From positions 1-64,000 of the forward strand of contig JAGLFH010000005.1 in the NCBI GenBank assembly GCA_023144635.1: DNA of 64,000 bases. Reading direction: 5' to 3'. How positions within the stretch are numbered: position 1 is the first letter of the stretch; each line of letters starts with the position of its first letter. The position numbers and the translations under genes are program-made. Below the pieces are notes generated by a model. That model searched no databases. It was not told the DNA's origin and was given only the letters and a program-made list of their open reading frames with translations. This stretch comes from Candidatus Auribacterota bacterium. GTDB lineage: Bacteria; Auribacterota; JAFGBW01; JAFGJP01. Of this stretch, positions 44,572 through 55,300 are shown piece by piece.

Positions 44572-47085
44572 ATGAAAAAGTTAAAAATTATAATCAATAG
44601 ATTTTCTTTTAGTTCAGAGGTAATGATTTTTATTATCTTTTTAGCCTTTTTATTGTCTTGTTCAAGCTTAGCCTTTTCTGATGATTTTGATCTGGGGATT
44701 AAAGCCTATAAAGATAGAATATATGTAATATCATTAAAGTATTTCAATAAGTTTTTGGAAGAGACACAATCACGTGATATTGAAAAAAAGATACTTTCTC
44801 AATTTTATATTGCAAAAATACACATGATGGGAGGAAATATCCGAGAAGCAACTCAGATAATAGATATTATTGTTAAGAAAAAAAAGGTTCTTGTTAAGAA
44901 CGGACTTTATGATGCTGTTTTAATAATGAAAGCTCAGTCTATAGCATTTTTCTCTGGTATAGATGATTCGTTTGCCTATATTGGAAAAAAAAGGTTAAAA
45001 GCAAAGAATAAAGAATCCTGGGATATTAAACTTGGAATAATAAAGTTTCTGGCAAACTTAAAAGGTGAAGAGGTCATTGACGAAGCCCTTCTTAAATACC
45101 AGGGTAAGTTTGAGGAGAAGACAGAGGCATTGCTTTATCTAATGAAAGTAGAGCAGCTTTTAAGAAATAAAAAGGGGCATGTTGCATTAAGTCTGTTAAG
45201 TGAAAAAATAGAAAAAGAATTTGAAGTTATAAAAAAAATACCTTCACTTTATTCGTTTTACATTTTTTTAAATGCTGACGCTTTTTATCAGACAGGAGAA
45301 TATGGTAAAGCAGTTGAATTTTATAAGCAGGGACTTGCTTTTGAAGATGATCCTTATATTGATAAAGGGACATTGATTTATAAAATGGGAGTTTCTTTGT
45401 GGAAAAAGAAAGATCTTAATAATAGTTTGAAGTATCTTAATGAATATCTTCAAGAACATGATAACCAAAAAGATTATGCATCAGCTTTAAATATAGTTTC
45501 GCAAATATATATTGAACTCAAAGATTATGAAAAAGCACAAGATTTGCTAAGCGCTTATATTGACCCAGAATTAAAAGATAAAGATTATTATCGTGCTCTT
45601 TACTGGTTAGCAGAAGCTCATTATGGTCAAAATCAATTTAAAGAAGCTATTGATATTTTTGAAAATATGATGGAATCAAATGATGAAGAGACTAGTGTTA
45701 TTGCTTTATACGGGAAATCATGGAGCTTTTACATGCTTCACGAGTATGAAAATGCAAAAAATGGTTTTGAAGAGCTGCTTAATAAAGATCAATCAGCAAA
45801 AATGGAATTAAGTACCCGTCTTGTTCTTGCAAATATTTATTATTTTTTAACTGATTATGAAGCATGCAATAAAGCTCTTCTGGAATTACTGAAAAAAGAG
45901 AGTAATAAAGGAAATGATAAAATTCTTTACCGCTTGGGAGTAAGCTATCTAACATTAAGAAAATATGAGCTGGCAATAGGATCTTTTAATAAAATAATAG
46001 ATAAAAAAGATTCTACGATCCTTCGTGAGAAAGCTATTTATCAGATATCAAAAGCATATTTTTATCAGAGGGAGTTTGAACAAAGCATTAATTACAGTAA
46101 AAAGCTTATAGCTGAATATCCAAAGAGTAATATGCTTTTGAGCGCTTATCTTGATGTGGGACATTCATATTATAATATGTTCCGTTACAAGGAAGCTCTT
46201 GATACTTATCAATATGTGATAGAGAATGCAAAAAATACATATTATAAGACAAAAGCAACTTATTTTATTGGCTGGTGTTATTATCTTATGGGTAAAGAAT
46301 CAGAATCTGTTCTAGTCTTTCAATCGTTTTTAAAAGATTTTCCACAATCAAGTTTAAGTCCTGATATACAGTTTTGGCTTGGTGAACATTATTATAATAA
46401 GAAGCGTTATCAGGAATCTTTGAAATCATATAAAGAGCTTTTTGAACGTTATCCTGATTGCTCGCTTGTTGATGATGCCCTTTTTTGGGGATCAAAGGCT
46501 TCTTTAGAACTTGGTGATGAGGAAGCATCGTTATTTTTATTGGAAAAACTTATTAAAGAATATATTAAAAGTGACCTTATCCCAGATGCTTTTATTGAAA
46601 AAGCATCGATCCTTTTTGCTCAGAAAAAGTACGACTTTGCTTTGTCAAATTTAGAAACAGTAATAAAAAAATATCCTAATAGTTATCTTATTCATGATGC
46701 TCTTATAAAAAAGGGAATTATTTTAAATGAAACAGGAAAGTACCAGTATAGCCTGAAGGTATATGAAGATGTATTTATTAGGATGAGCCAAGAAAAACGC
46801 TCGATAGATCCGGAATGGATATGGCAATCAGCTGAGTTATATCACAAAACAGGTATGGACGAACAGGCTGTTGAAAAATTAATGACGCTTATATATGGCA
46901 ATTATGATAATGAGATATTTAAAAAATCTATTCTACTGGCAAAGGATATATTTGTTACTCAGAAAAGGTATGAAGATGCGATCATTTTACTGAATAAGCT
47001 TTTAAAAGAAGGTAAAAGAATAAATAAAATATTAATTAGAAGAGATATACGAAAATTGAGTTCAAAGATAAAAGAAAGGAAATAA
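44572..47085 (+). CDS. Secreted multi-TPR protein
   Basis: Signal peptide plus repeated A/Y-containing TPR helices (e.g. YKEALDTYQYVIENAKNTYYKTKATYFIGWCYYLMGK). Confidence 0.85.
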   Translation: MKKLKIIINRFSFSSEVMIFIIFLAFLLSCSSLAFSDDFDLGIKAYKDRIYVISLKYFNKFLEETQSRDIEKKILSQFYIAKIHMMGGNIREATQIIDIIVKKKKVLVKNGLYDAVLIMKAQSIAFFSGIDDSFAYIGKKRLKAKNKESWDIKLGIIKFLANLKGEEVIDEALLKYQGKFEEKTEALLYLMKVEQLLRNKKGHVALSLLSEKIEKEFEVIKKIPSLYSFYIFLNADAFYQTGEYGKAVEFYKQGLAFEDDPYIDKGTLIYKMGVSLWKKKDLNNSLKYLNEYLQEHDNQKDYASALNIVSQIYIELKDYEKAQDLLSAYIDPELKDKDYYRALYWLAEAHYGQNQFKEAIDIFENMMESNDEETSVIALYGKSWSFYMLHEYENAKNGFEELLNKDQSAKMELSTRLVLANIYYFLTDYEACNKALLELLKKESNKGNDKILYRLGVSYLTLRKYELAIGSFNKIIDKKDSTILREKAIYQISKAYFYQREFEQSINYSKKLIAEYPKSNMLLSAYLDVGHSYYNMFRYKEALDTYQYVIENAKNTYYKTKATYFIGWCYYLMGKESESVLVFQSFLKDFPQSSLSPDIQFWLGEHYYNKKRYQESLKSYKELFERYPDCSLVDDALFWGSKASLELGDEEASLFLLEKLIKEYIKSDLIPDAFIEKASILFAQKKYDFALSNLETVIKKYPNSYLIHDALIKKGIILNETGKYQYSLKVYEDVFIRMSQEKRSIDPEWIWQSAELYHKTGMDEQAVEKLMTLIYGNYDNEIFKKSILLAKDIFVTQKRYEDAIILLNKLLKEGKRINKILIRRDIRKLSSKIKERK

Positions 47086-47090
47086 AGATT

Positions 47091-47720
47091 ATGGTGCTAT
47101 TCAATATATTAGAAAAGGGCGGACCTATGATGTATTTGATCCTTGGGTGCTCTATTTTTGCAATAACAGTTTTTTTTGAAAGGCTTGCTCATTACCACAG
47201 ATCGCAGATCGATACGGATAAATTCCTTTCAGGCTTAAGAAATATTTTAAAGAAGCGCAATATGGTAGAAGCAGTAACTATTTGTTCAGAAACCCCAGGT
47301 CCTGTTGCAGCCGTACTTAAATCCGGAATATTAAAGCACGGGAAAAATAGAGAGATAATAAAGGAAGCAATTGAAGATTCAGCTACTCATGAGATTCCAC
47401 GTATGGAAAAGAATCTTGTTATTCTTGCTACGATCGCTCATATTACACCGCTTTTGGGGCTTCTTGGGACGGTTCTTGGTATGATCAAAGCTTTTATGGT
47501 CATTCATCAAAAAGCAGGCCTTGTAAACCCTGCTGATCTTGCTCAGGGAATATGGGAAGCCCTTATTACTACAGCATTCGGGCTTTCAATAGCAATTCCT
47601 ACATATATGGCATATAACTATCTGGTAAGCAGAGTGAGTACTTTTACATCAGATATGGAAAGAGCTTCGAGTGAGATCGTAAATATTCTAGATGAACAGG
47701 AAGATGAATATGAGATTTAA
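47091..47720 (+). CDS. MotA/TolQ/ExbB proton channel family protein
   Basis: GGPMMYLILGCSIFAITVFFERL, LATIAHITPLLGLLGTVLGMIKAF, ALITTAFGLSIAIPTYMAYNYL. Confidence 0.92.
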   Translation: MVLFNILEKGGPMMYLILGCSIFAITVFFERLAHYHRSQIDTDKFLSGLRNILKKRNMVEAVTICSETPGPVAAVLKSGILKHGKNREIIKEAIEDSATHEIPRMEKNLVILATIAHITPLLGLLGTVLGMIKAFMVIHQKAGLVNPADLAQGIWEALITTAFGLSIAIPTYMAYNYLVSRVSTFTSDMERASSEIVNILDEQEDEYEI

Positions 47721-48129
47721 GAGAAGACTGAAAATTGAAGAGGGGCGTCTTGACCTTACACCACTTATTGATGTGGTCTTTCTATTGCTTATATTTTTTA
47801 TGCTATCATCTTCATTTATATTTCAGCCAGGTATCAGGGTGAAACTGCCGGAATCTAGTATTTCAGAAACAAAAAAAGAAAAAAGTTATGAGGTTATACT
47901 TACTCAGGAAAATCTTATGTTTTTCAATGGAGAAAGGATCTCAGTTGAAGGTCTTAAGCGAAAAATGAAGATAATAGGAAAAACAGCACCTGAAGCTGTA
48001 CTTATAATAAGAGCTGATGAAAGTGCCCGCCACAAATATGTTGTAAGGGTTATGAGCATTGCAAAGATGAATGGTATTAAAAAATTAGCAATAGCTACGA
48101 CTCCTGTAGAAGGAAGCAATGAAGAATAA
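47692..48129 (+). CDS. ExbD/TolR family protein
   Basis: LDLTPLIDVVFLLLIFFMLSSSF, VRVMSIAKMNGIKKLAIAT; true start may be 47704 or 47710. Confidence 0.92.
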   Translation: MNRKMNMRFKRRLKIEEGRLDLTPLIDVVFLLLIFFMLSSSFIFQPGIRVKLPESSISETKKEKSYEVILTQENLMFFNGERISVEGLKRKMKIIGKTAPEAVLIIRADESARHKYVVRVMSIAKMNGIKKLAIATTPVEGSNEE

Positions 48130-48823
48130 AATTTTCCTGATATCTTTTATTATAGCTGTAGTTCTACATCTGCTTTTTTTTCATGTATTACGTATAGAAA
48201 GTCCGGGAGTGATAGCAATTACTGAGAGTGAAGTTTATCTGATAGATGATTTTTCTGCTGCCGAAGATACACCTGTATTAAAAGTAACAGAAAAAAGTTC
48301 TAAAGTAGCACCTTTTTTTTCGCTTCCTGGAGTTTATCAGAAGATATATTCAAGTGATATGAAGCATTCAATAAGTACTTTGCGTGAAGAAACAGATATA
48401 AGCGGATATGATCCGTTTAAGCAGGATAAAAAGATAATTTCACATTCAATGGATTTTTCACCGGTTATTAATAGAGTCTCTTCAAAAGTACATACTATAA
48501 TTACAAGTGGTGAAAAGGAATTATTGGAATCTCTTACAAATAAGGGAGGGGGCAGCATCAGCATAAGGCTTTCAAAGAGCCTTTTGAAGTTCTTTAATGA
48601 GGATATTATTAACAATGAGCTTAAGGATAACTATCTTGAACCCGGATCTAAAATGAATATACAGGTTATCTTTTTTAATAAAAATTCGTTTTCTGTCATG
48701 CTTGATAAGGAAAAAGGAATACCATCAAAAGAACTTTTTATTGTCTTTAACAAAGCATTACTGAGAAAGCGCTTTATACCAAAAAAGGTTACTGGAAACA
48801 TTTATGTTTGGAGAGAAAGATGA
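48119..48823 (+). CDS. TonB/TolA-position membrane-anchored protein
   Basis: Single N-terminal TM, periplasmic region, position directly after exbB/exbD; no clear TonB C-terminal motif. Confidence 0.55.
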   Translation: MKNKIFLISFIIAVVLHLLFFHVLRIESPGVIAITESEVYLIDDFSAAEDTPVLKVTEKSSKVAPFFSLPGVYQKIYSSDMKHSISTLREETDISGYDPFKQDKKIISHSMDFSPVINRVSSKVHTIITSGEKELLESLTNKGGGSISIRLSKSLLKFFNEDIINNELKDNYLEPGSKMNIQVIFFNKNSFSVMLDKEKGIPSKELFIVFNKALLRKRFIPKKVTGNIYVWRER

Positions 48824-49047
48824 TATCTGTTGGTGTTACTACATTTTTTTTTATAATAGTTGCTTTGCCTGTTATTGTTATATTTTTTAGCTGGCTTTAT
48901 GTTGAATATACTCATAAGACAAAACAGACTAAACCAGAGAGTCAAATAATCACACGCTGTGAAATATGTCAGTTTCCATTTCTGCATGATAAGGATGATG
49001 AAATATCGAAATGTCCCCGTTGCGGAAGTTACCTTGAATTTAAATAA
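48820..49047 (+). CDS. Small membrane protein with C-terminal zinc ribbon
   Basis: ATGA overlap with upstream gene; TM followed by RCEICQFPFLHDKDDEISKCPRCGSYLEF. Confidence 0.65.
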   Translation: MISVGVTTFFFIIVALPVIVIFFSWLYVEYTHKTKQTKPESQIITRCEICQFPFLHDKDDEISKCPRCGSYLEFK

Positions 49048-49231
49048 TCCTATTTGAAATATATTTATTTCATTTTAATTTTTACAAATAACAATTGACT
49101 TTTTTTCGAAATTTCATTAAAAATATACCTTTATTTATACTTATTTATAGAATTTAACACATATGTAAAGTATTACATTTAATAATGCCTGTTACCTGTT
49201 TGTGTATGGGCGTTTATGAAAGGAGTTCAAT

Positions 49232-50392
49232 ATGGGTATGTGGATAGGAAACAATCGTAAAGCTAGGCGGTGTTATGGCTTTGATGAGATCGCTCTGGTT
49301 CCGGGTGCTATAACAATTAATCCTGCAGAAGTTGATACAACATGGGAATTGGCAGGAAGAAAGATCAAGGTACCTATTTTAGCAGCAGCAATGGATGGAG
49401 TTGTAGACACAAACTTTGCTATAGAAATGGGACGTTTAGGTGGACTTGCTGTACTTAATCTTGATGGTATTCAGACACGTTACGATAATCCTGATGAAGT
49501 GTTAAAAAATATCTCAAAAATAAATCCTGAAGAAGCTACAAAGCTTGTACAGAGCATGTATCTACAGCCAATAAAAGAAGAGCTGATAGGTAAAAGAGTT
49601 GAAGAAATAAAAAAAGCAGGGGTTCCTGCAATAGTATCATGTATACCTCAAAATGCAGAAAAATTCGGAAAAATAGCACAGGATGCTGGAGCTGATTTTT
49701 TTGTAGTCCAATCTACTGTTACAACTGTAAAGCATATATCAAGCGAATACAAAAGCCTTGATTTTGTAAATCTTTGCAAAAATTTAAAAATACCTGTAAT
49801 CGTAGGAAACTGTGTCACATATAAGATAACACTTGAAATGATGCAGACCGGTGTTGCTGGTGTCTTAATAGGCGTTGGTCCAGGTGCGGCATGTACTACA
49901 AGAGGAGTACTCGGGATTGGAGTGCCTCAGGTTACAGCAACTTGTGATGCAGCTGCAGCTAGGGATTATTATTACAAAACAACTGGCAGGTATGTTCCGA
50001 TAATAACAGATGGAGGTATGAGTACCGGAGGAGAAATATGCAAGGCTTTTGCAAGCGGTGCTGATGCTGTTATGGTGGGTTCTGCTTTTGCCCGTGCTGA
50101 GGAAGCTCCAGGGCGTGGTTATCATTGGGGTATGGCGACTCCTCATGCCAATCTTCCGAGAGGTACCAGAATATATGTAGGTACTACAGGAACAGTAGAG
50201 CAGATCCTTTTTGGCCCGGCAAATATGGATGATGGTTCTCAAAATCTTGTAGGAGCTTTACAAACTTCCATGGGAAATCTAGGCGCAAAAAATATTAAAG
50301 AAATGCAGCTTACAGAGATAATCATTGCTCCTTCTATTCAGACAGAAGGAAAAGTTTTCCAGAAAGCTCAGAGAGTTGGAATGGGAAAATAA
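49232..50392 (+). CDS. guaB3: GuaB3-family IMP dehydrogenase-related protein (no CBS domains)
   Basis: KARRCYGFDEIALVPG, GVGPGAACTTRGVLGIGVPQVTAT, ITDGGMSTGGEICKAFASGADAVMVGSAFARAEEAPG. Confidence 0.88.
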   Translation: MGMWIGNNRKARRCYGFDEIALVPGAITINPAEVDTTWELAGRKIKVPILAAAMDGVVDTNFAIEMGRLGGLAVLNLDGIQTRYDNPDEVLKNISKINPEEATKLVQSMYLQPIKEELIGKRVEEIKKAGVPAIVSCIPQNAEKFGKIAQDAGADFFVVQSTVTTVKHISSEYKSLDFVNLCKNLKIPVIVGNCVTYKITLEMMQTGVAGVLIGVGPGAACTTRGVLGIGVPQVTATCDAAAARDYYYKTTGRYVPIITDGGMSTGGEICKAFASGADAVMVGSAFARAEEAPGRGYHWGMATPHANLPRGTRIYVGTTGTVEQILFGPANMDDGSQNLVGALQTSMGNLGAKNIKEMQLTEIIIAPSIQTEGKVFQKAQRVGMGK

Positions 50393-50466
50393 TATTTCTG
50401 TATAAGTGCTGAAGTACATTTTAAAAATGTATAAAATAATAAAACATCTATTTCCAGGAAAAGATT

Positions 50467-52008
50467 ATGACACAAAAAATTCTTATACTTGATTTTGGAT
50501 CACAATACAACCAGTTAATTGCACGCCGTGTAAGGGAAAAAAACGTTTTTAGTGTAATAAAACCATGTAATGTTTCTTTTAATAAAATAAAAAAACTTGA
50601 CCCCAGTGGTATTATCCTTTCAGGAGGACCTTCCAGCGTTCATGAAAAAGGTGCTCCAAAATGTGATAAAAGAGTTTTTGAAATGAATATTCCGATATTG
50701 GGTATATGTTACGGAATGCAGTTAATCGCTAATCATTTTAAAGGAAAAGTTGAGCCTACAAAAAAAAGAGAATATGGTTTTACTCCTTTTACTGCTACTT
50801 CAAAATCTCTTTTATTTGCAGATCTTTTAGATAAAACCTTTACTACTTGGATGAGTCATGGTGACAAAATAATAAAAATGCCGAAGGGCTTTATTTGCAG
50901 CGGGCATACCGAAAACACCAAAGTAGCATCTTTTGAAAATAAAAAGCTGAAAATATATGGAACGCAATTTCATCCTGAAGTAACACATACTCATAACGGT
51001 GATATTATAATTGAAAATTTTATTACAAAAGTATGTTCTTTAAAACCTGATTGGACTATGGAGAATTTTGTTGAGAAAAAGATTCATGATATTCGAAAAG
51101 AAGTAGGCAGCGGACATATAATATGCGGTCTGAGTGGTGGTGTGGATTCTTCGGTTACTGCTGCTATTCTTCATAAAGCCGTAGGTAAACAGCTGCACTG
51201 TATTTTTGTTGATAATGGACTCTTAAGAAAAGCTGAAAAGGAAAAAGTAAGGCGTGAATTTGAACAGCATCTAGGAATAGATCTAAAAGTCATAAATGCA
51301 GGGTCCCGCTTTCTTTTGAAGCTAAAAGGTGTAACAGATCCTGAAAGAAAGAGAAAAATAATAGGAAGAGAATTTATAAAAATATTTGAAGAGGCATCGA
51401 AAAAATATAAAAATGCTTCTTTTCTTGCGCAAGGTACACTTTATCCGGATATAATTGAATCTGTTTCAGCAAAAGGAGGGCCAACAGCAAAAATAAAAAG
51501 TCATCACAATGTTGGAGGTCTTCCCAAGAACATGAAGCTTAAACTTATTGAGCCTTTGAAGGAACTTTTTAAAGATGAGGTAAGAGTTGTTGGAAGAAGC
51601 TTAGGTCTTCCTGAAGATTTAGTAGGGAGACATCCTTTTCCCGGGCCCGGGCTTGCTGTACGTATGATTGGAGATATTACAAAAAAGAAACTAGATGTCC
51701 TGAGAGAGGCTGACTGGATAATAATAGATGAGATAAAGCTTTCCAAGTGGTATAAAAAAGTCTGGCAGGCATTTGCTGTATTTTTGCCTGTTAAGACAGT
51801 GGGAGTTATGGGAGATGAAAGGACATATGAAAATGTAATAGCTGTGCGTATTGTCAACAGCACAGATGGTATGACTGCAGATTGGGCAAAGATCCCATAT
51901 GAGATACTTGGAAAAATGTCAAACAGAATAATAAATGAAGTCTCTGGTATAAACCGTGTTGTCTATGATATTTCTTCTAAACCTCCCGGAACTATCGAGT
52001 GGGAATAA
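50467..52008 (+). CDS. guaA: GMP synthase (glutamine-hydrolysing)
   Basis: [81 protein letters not shown]. Confidence 0.97.
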   Translation: MTQKILILDFGSQYNQLIARRVREKNVFSVIKPCNVSFNKIKKLDPSGIILSGGPSSVHEKGAPKCDKRVFEMNIPILGICYGMQLIANHFKGKVEPTKKREYGFTPFTATSKSLLFADLLDKTFTTWMSHGDKIIKMPKGFICSGHTENTKVASFENKKLKIYGTQFHPEVTHTHNGDIIIENFITKVCSLKPDWTMENFVEKKIHDIRKEVGSGHIICGLSGGVDSSVTAAILHKAVGKQLHCIFVDNGLLRKAEKEKVRREFEQHLGIDLKVINAGSRFLLKLKGVTDPERKRKIIGREFIKIFEEASKKYKNASFLAQGTLYPDIIESVSAKGGPTAKIKSHHNVGGLPKNMKLKLIEPLKELFKDEVRVVGRSLGLPEDLVGRHPFPGPGLAVRMIGDITKKKLDVLREADWIIIDEIKLSKWYKKVWQAFAVFLPVKTVGVMGDERTYENVIAVRIVNSTDGMTADWAKIPYEILGKMSNRIINEVSGINRVVYDISSKPPGTIEWE

Positions 52009-52067
52009 ATAAGAAATTCCAAGTAACAAACATCCCCCGTGAAAATTAAAGATTTTCCGGGACTAAG

Positions 52068-52085
52068 TCCTAGAAATTTCTAGGA
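52068..52085. repeat. 18-bp perfect palindrome TCCTAGAAATTTCTAGGA
   Basis: Exact self-complementarity; sits in a decayed-looking intergenic segment after guaA. Confidence 0.5.
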
Positions 52086-52323
52086 AACAAACAAATAATA
52101 ATTATAAATTTAAAGATTACTAAATATTAAACTAAAAAAATCATTTAAACTTTTACTTATCTATATTCACTTCTGAGTCTGCATGAAGTGGAAAGAGTGT
52201 ATCTATCGATTACTGAAGATTGATAAGACAATAGCGAAATGCTACAGTTATTGAATTGTTAATTTGAACTTATCTTGTAGTTTATTTAGAATTTGGATTT
52301 TTAAATTTGTTACGGAGTAAATT

Positions 52324-55300
52324 ATGTATCATACGGATTTTGTCCACCTTCATCAACATACTGAATACAGCCTTCTTGACGGTGCATGTAAATTAAATGA
52401 CCTACTTGATAGGGCTATAGAATATAAAATGCCTGCTCTTGCTATTACTGATCATGGCACAATGCATGGAGTGATAGATTTTTATCAGAAAGCAAAATCA
52501 AAAGGTATAAAACCTATTATCGGGTGTGAGGCTTACATTGCTCCCGGGTCAAGAAAAAATAAAAAGACACATGGAGTTAGAGATGCCGCTTTTCATATTG
52601 TTCTTCTTGTGAAGGATGAAAATGGATACAAGAATCTTATGAAATTAATGAGTATGGCGCAGATAGAAGGTTTTTATTATAAACCCAGAATAGATAAGGA
52701 TATTTTATCTAAACATTCCGAAGGACTCATAGGAATGTCAGCTTGTTTAAAAGGAGAGATCCCGTATCTTTTATCCCATGAGATGCATGAAGAAGCCGAG
52801 CAGGCTATTAAGCAATACGTAGATATTTTTGGGAAAGAGGATTTCTATCTTGAATTGATGGACCACGGTATAAAAGAGCAGAAGATAGTAAATAAAGAGC
52901 TTTTAAGATTAGGAAAAAAATTCAATCTTCAAACCGTTGCTACAAATGATTCTCATTATCTTGATAAAGCTGATGCTTTTGCTCATGAAGTACTCTTGTG
53001 TATACAGACCGGTACCACAATAGACGATCCAAATCATATGCGTTTTTCAAATAATGAGTTTTACTTTAAGTCTCCTGAAGAAATGAAAAATATATTTAAA
53101 TCAGTTCCTGATGCGCTGAAAAACACGATTGCAATACAGGAAAAATGCAATCTAGAACTTGATTTTTCGAAATTCCATCTACCAAAGTTCAACCCGCCTG
53201 ACAATAAAAAACCAGTCGAATATTTAGAAGAACTTTGCAGGCAGTCTTTAAGTAAAAAATATAATGAAAAGAGCAAAGAAGTTGATGAACGCCTTAAGCA
53301 TGAGCTCGGGATTATAAAGCAGATGGGATTTAGCAGTTATTTTCTTATGGTAAGAGATATTGTTCACTTTGCAAAAGAAAATGGTATTTTTGTTGGTCCT
53401 GGTAGAGGCTCTGCTGCCGGAAGCCTCGTTTCATATGTTTTGGGAATAACTAATATAGATCCTCTTAAATATAATCTGCTTTTTGAAAGATTTTTAAATC
53501 CTGACCGTATAAGCATGCCGGATATAGATGTTGATTTTGCTGATAACAGACGTTCTGAAGTTATCAATTATATATCAGAAAAATACGGTAAAGAAAATGT
53601 CTCACAGATAATAACGTTTGGAACTTTGAGTGCAAAAGCTGTTATTCGTGATGTTGCTAGAGTGCTTGGATTTAGTTATCAAAGAGCAGATACTATAGCA
53701 AAGATGATCCCAACAGAACTTAATATGACGCTTTTAAAAGCATTAGAGACGGAAGATAGCTTAAAGACTCTTTATAATGATGACAAGGATGTGAAAAGAC
53801 TTTTTGATATTGCTTTTAGGTTAGAAGGTATTCCCCGAAATGCTTCTACACATGCTGCAGGAGTGATAATCTCAAATGAAAAGATCTGGGAATATGTTCC
53901 GGTTTGCCGTGGCCAGAATAGTGAAATGGTAACCCAATATTCAATGAAGCCGCTGGAAAAACTAGGTCTTCTAAAAATGGATATACTTGGTCTTAAAACA
54001 CTCACAGTAATTCAAGAGACATTGAGTACAATAAAAAAGACAAAAAATGAGGATATTGACCTCGACAAGATTGATATTAGTGATAAAAAAACATATGAGC
54101 TTTTAAATAAAGCTAACACTATAGGAGTATTCCAGCTGGAAAGTTCAGGTATGCGCGAGCTTTGCAGGAGGATCGGTCTTTCGCAGATAGAAGAGATCAT
54201 TGCTATGATAGCGCTTTACAGGCCTGGACCGATGAATATGCTTGATGATTATGTTCAACGAAAGCATGGTAAGATTAATGTGACATATTATCATAATTCT
54301 TTGAAACCTATCCTTGAGAATACTTATGGCATCATGCTTTATCAGGAGCAAGTTATGCAGACAGCGAGTGTTTTGGCAGGATTTTCTCTAGCCCAAGCTG
54401 ATACGCTTAGAAGGATCATGGGCAAGAAGATAACAGAAAAAATGAGAGAGCAGGAAGAAATATTCATAACAGGTGCTGTTAAGAAAAAAATAAAAAGGAA
54501 TGTTGCTGAAAAAGTGTTTGAAGCAATGGCTTATTTTGCAGGGTACGGATTTAATAAATCGCACAGTGCTGCTTATGCCGTGATTGCTTTTCAAACAGCA
54601 TTTTTGAAAGCAAATTATCCAGTGGAATTCATGGCATCTTTACTTTCATCAGAGCTTAGGAATACCGACAAGATCACACGTTACATAGATGAAAGTAAAA
54701 ATATGGGCATCAATGTTCTTCCTCCGGATGTTAATGAAAGTTTCAATAATTTTACCGTTGTTAATGACAATATCCGTTTTGGTCTTGCTGCTATAAAAAA
54801 TGTTGGTGAAACAGCAGTAAGATCGATCATTAAGGCCAGGAAAGAAGAAGGTAAATTTAAATCGATACTTGATTTTTTTAAGCGCATAGACCCTCGTGTT
54901 GTAAACAAAAAGGTAGTAGAAAGCCTTATAAAATGCGGAGCTTTTCATTCTCTTAATGAGAACAGATCTGAAATATTCTTTAACCTGGATGCTCTTTTAA
55001 GTTATGTAACTGCATCTCATCGTGATCGTCAGAAAGGTCAGGAATCATTATTTTCTCTTATGGATGAGCAAAAAAACGAGGCTGATATCTTTGATTTTAA
55101 ATCATGTCCTGAATGGTCAAAAAACGAACGTCTGAAATATGAAAAAGAACTGCTTGGTTTTTATGTAACAGGTCATCCTCTTTCACGCTATGAAAAGCTT
55201 CTAAGAAGGTGCAGTGCAGATGATGCAGGATCCTTAAGCGATAAAAAAGACGGAGATGAAATAAAAATAGGTGGAATAGTTGCTTCGATAAAAATAGCTA

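Noticed and set aside
49865-50242. 125-aa minus-strand ORF
   Set aside because: Antisense to guaB3; Ser/Thr/Cys-rich shadow frame.
52009-52323. Riboswitch upstream of dnaE
   Set aside because: Hairpins are present but I could not match any known riboswitch core by eye.
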